Position numbers and translations under genes: made by a program
Shown here: positions 6,279 to 7,711 of the stretch, one piece after another
How positions within the stretch are numbered: position 1 is the first letter of the stretch
How the letters are laid out: each line of letters starts with the position of its first letter
The notes under the pieces: generated by a model
The model's database searches: none
The model's input: only the letters and a program-made list of their open reading frames with translations
What the model was told of the DNA's origin: nothing
From: Bacteroidales bacterium
Lineage (GTDB): Bacteria > Bacteroidota > Bacteroidia > Bacteroidales > BM520
Assembly: GCA_023230285.1 (NCBI GenBank)
Contig: JALNXP010000116.1
Location: 1-7,711, forward strand
Reading direction: 5' to 3'
DNA: 7,711 bases

Positions 6279-7307
6279 ATGATAAAACCACCCGCACTAC
6301 AAATAGGAGACAAAGTTGTGATTATTGCACCTGCAAGAAAAATAAGCCTTACAGACATATCAGTTGGTGTAGACACGCTCAAAAATTGGGGTTTGAAAGT
6401 AACATTTTCGGAGCATTTATTTGATGACTGCGACCAATTTGCCGGCGCTGATAATGTACGTGCCGAAGATTTGCAAAAAGCAATCAACGACAAAGATGTA
6501 AAAGCAATATTTTGTGCGCGAGGCGGTTACGGCACTGTCAGAATCATCGACAAAATAGACTTTTCGCCGTTAATAGACTATCCCAAATGGATAATAGGCT
6601 TCAGCGACATAACGGTGCTGCACTCCAAACTCCACACTTTAGGAATATGCAGCCTACACGCCGATGTGCTGACAACATTCGGTGATACAAAAGATTCTAA
6701 TATGTTGTATCTCAAACAAATACTCTTTGATGAAAAGACGGAATTTCATCATAAAAAGTTAGAACAAACAAACGATAATGGCAACAGATACAAGATAGAA
6801 GGAGAAATTATAGGCGGAAACATATCTATATTATACAGTTTATTGGGCAGCGACTGCGACATCAACACAGCAGGAAAAATATTATTCTTAGAAGACCTCG
6901 ACGAATACCTCTATCATATAGACCGAATGATGATATGCTTAAAACGAGCAAAAAAATTGGACAACCTCAAAGCATTGATAATTGGAGATGTCAGTCAGAT
7001 GAACGACAACAAAATACCGTTTGGCAAAACAGCAAAAGAGATTATTGCAGAGACTGTCTCGGGATATGACTACCCTGTTTATTATGACTTCCCTGCTGGA
7101 CATATAAAAAACAACACCCCTATCATCTTTGGTGTTCCTGCCACAATGGAGATAAGTCCGAACGAGATAAATATAAAATACAAAAATCCGGAAGTAGAAA
7201 GTAGTGGCAAAAAATATTTAAGATTATTAATGTATACGGTAATATTCTTTCTTGCTATTTGGGGGATTTTCAAATTATGTGCATTACTTCTTGCAAAGTA
7301 TTTGTAA
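6279..7307 (+). CDS. ldcA: LD-carboxypeptidase (peptidase S66) with C-terminal membrane helix
   Basis: S66 serine peptidases remove the terminal D-Ala from muramoyl tetrapeptides (L-Lys/mDAP to D-Ala bond) during peptidoglycan recycling. The ATG at 6279 gives 342 residues beginning MIKPPALQIGDKVVIIAPA, the normal family start; the longer frame from 6198 would begin inside the tRNA terminator and is rejected. The catalytic triad is visible as Ser109 in the elbow GFSD, Glu205 in LFLEDLDEY, and His275 in FPAGH. The family motif ARGGYGT is at 80-86 and the second-domain entry GEIIGGNIS at 175-183. There is no signal peptide, so the enzyme should be cytosolic. Residues 311-342 add a Lys-rich turn and then one hydrophobic helix (about 314-338) absent from the roughly 300-residue typical enzyme, suggesting anchoring to the inner face of the inner membrane. 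It forms its own transcription unit after the tRNA terminator. Confidence 0.92.
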   Translation: MIKPPALQIGDKVVIIAPARKISLTDISVGVDTLKNWGLKVTFSEHLFDDCDQFAGADNVRAEDLQKAINDKDVKAIFCARGGYGTVRIIDKIDFSPLIDYPKWIIGFSDITVLHSKLHTLGICSLHADVLTTFGDTKDSNMLYLKQILFDEKTEFHHKKLEQTNDNGNRYKIEGEIIGGNISILYSLLGSDCDINTAGKILFLEDLDEYLYHIDRMMICLKRAKKLDNLKALIIGDVSQMNDNKIPFGKTAKEIIAETVSGYDYPVYYDFPAGHIKNNTPIIFGVPATMEISPNEINIKYKNPEVESSGKKYLRLLMYTVIFFLAIWGIFKLCALLLAKYL

Positions 7308-7544
7308 AACGAGCTATTCCAAGACGAAGTTTTTGCATATATTGTTCTCGCTTTACCATAATAATCTTTTTGTTATATCGAAAAAACTTTATTTTTTTCG
7401 ACCATATAGACACATAAAAAGACATAATTTATTTGCGTATATGGTTTAGTATATTTCAAATAGTTGCATACCTAAGTAATTTATTCTGTATTAATTATTA
7501 ATTTTTTTTAAGATAATAAATTCCACGTTTTATGATTTGTAATT

Positions 7545-7552
7545 TACCTTTG
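7545..7552 (+). promoter_or_regulatory. Orphan Bacteroidota -7-like box
   Basis: TACCTTTG fits TAnnTTTG exactly on the plus strand. No start codon with an open frame follows closely, and no -33 element is seen. It could start a short transcript ending at the T-run near 7617, or be a chance match. Confidence 0.3.
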
Positions 7553-7589
7553 CATTGAAAATTATAACCAATTAATATTATTACTTAAG

Positions 7590-7617
7590 TGTCCCCTTTT
7601 ATTAGGACAGTTTTTTT
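7590..7617 (+). repeat. TGTCC/GGACA inverted repeat followed by a T-run
   Basis: TGTCC (7590-7594) and GGACA (7605-7609) pair over 5 bp around a 10-base loop, with seven T at 7611-7617. It could be a weak terminator on the plus strand. It also has the look of a short insertion-sequence terminal repeat, but no transposase or second end is in the window. Confidence 0.35.
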
Positions 7618-7649
7618 AATTTGTTAATATTTTATTTTTCAAAGAACTT

Positions 7650-7679
7650 AAATCTTTAACTTTGCAAAGTTAAAGATTT
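7650..7679. repeat. 30-bp perfect palindrome carrying two opposed -7 boxes
   Basis: Positions 7650-7664 are the exact reverse complement of 7665-7679. The centre TAACTTTGCAAAGTTA contains TAACTTTG on each strand, each matching TAnnTTTG. On the minus strand a TTG at 7694-7692 lies 19 bases upstream of the box, a good -33 distance; the plus strand lacks such a partner. Seven T follow from 7677, so it could instead act as an AU-rich terminator hairpin. Confidence 0.55.
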
Positions 7680-7711
7680 TTTTGAAACTTTCAAGTGTTT
7701 TACACAATTTT

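Larger units (their letters stand above)
7308..7711. other. AT-rich region without a supported gene
   Basis: These 404 bases hold no reading frame I believe. A 65-codon frame from 7252 to 7449 starts inside ldcA, is rich in Phe, Tyr, His and Ser, and resembles nothing. There is a weak A/T hairpin at 7378-7401 (TCGAAAAAA / TTTTTTCGA), a -7-like box TACCTTTG at 7545-7552, a TGTCC/GGACA repeat with a T-run at 7590-7617, and a 30-bp palindrome at 7650-7679. The next gene probably starts beyond the right edge. Confidence 0.55.

Noticed and set aside
7378..7401. A/T hairpin TCGAAAAAA / TTTTTTCGA as the ldcA terminator.
   Set aside because: It has no T-run after the stem and almost no GC, so it would be a poor terminator; kept only as a note.
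7252..7449. A 65-codon frame overlapping the ldcA end.
   Set aside because: It starts inside ldcA, has a composition typical of AT-rich noncoding DNA, and no promoter of its own.

Overview
The window looks like a chromosomal segment of a low-GC member of the Bacteroidota, probably Bacteroidales. Three things point there. The proteins resemble Bacteroides-type HppA, RhaB and RhaD. The promoters carry the Bacteroidota -7 box TAnnTTTG instead of a sigma-70 TATAAT, and Shine-Dalgarno sequences are absent. The tRNA gene does not encode CCA. The genus cannot be fixed from the sequence alone.

Layout from left to right. (1) A Nif3/DUF34-family metal protein lies on the minus strand and is cut by the left window edge. 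(2) A divergent 301-bp intergenic region holds both promoters. (3) hppA, a membrane-bound ion-pumping pyrophosphatase, lies on the plus strand and is split into two reading frames by an apparent 17-base loss at about 3125. (4) A bidirectional terminator separates hppA from the convergent gene. (5) rhaD and rhaB lie on the minus strand (rhaB upstream), each with its own promoter-like box; rhaB ends early at a TAG, and frame-continuing sequence past the stop still resembles the family. (6) A tRNA-Gln(CTG) on the plus strand has a promoter and a strong terminator. (7) An LD-carboxypeptidase on the plus strand has an added C-terminal membrane helix. (8) About 400 bp of AT-rich DNA without a recognisable gene ends in a 30-bp perfect palindrome made of two opposed -7 boxes.

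Functionally, RhaB and RhaD are consecutive steps of L-rhamnose breakdown: rhamnulose to rhamnulose-1-phosphate, then to dihydroxyacetone phosphate plus lactaldehyde. The isomerase and transporter are not in this window. HppA would couple hydrolysis of the PPi by-product of biosynthesis to Na+ and/or H+ export. LdcA trims peptidoglycan peptides during recycling. These are independent housekeeping or catabolic genes, not one system.

I found no new multi-gene system. The most notable signal is gene damage within about 3 kb: a frameshifted hppA, a nonsense-shortened rhaB, and a tRNA-Gln with three mispaired stem positions. This fits either a genome undergoing reduction or errors in the underlying assembly, and the sequence alone cannot separate the two.
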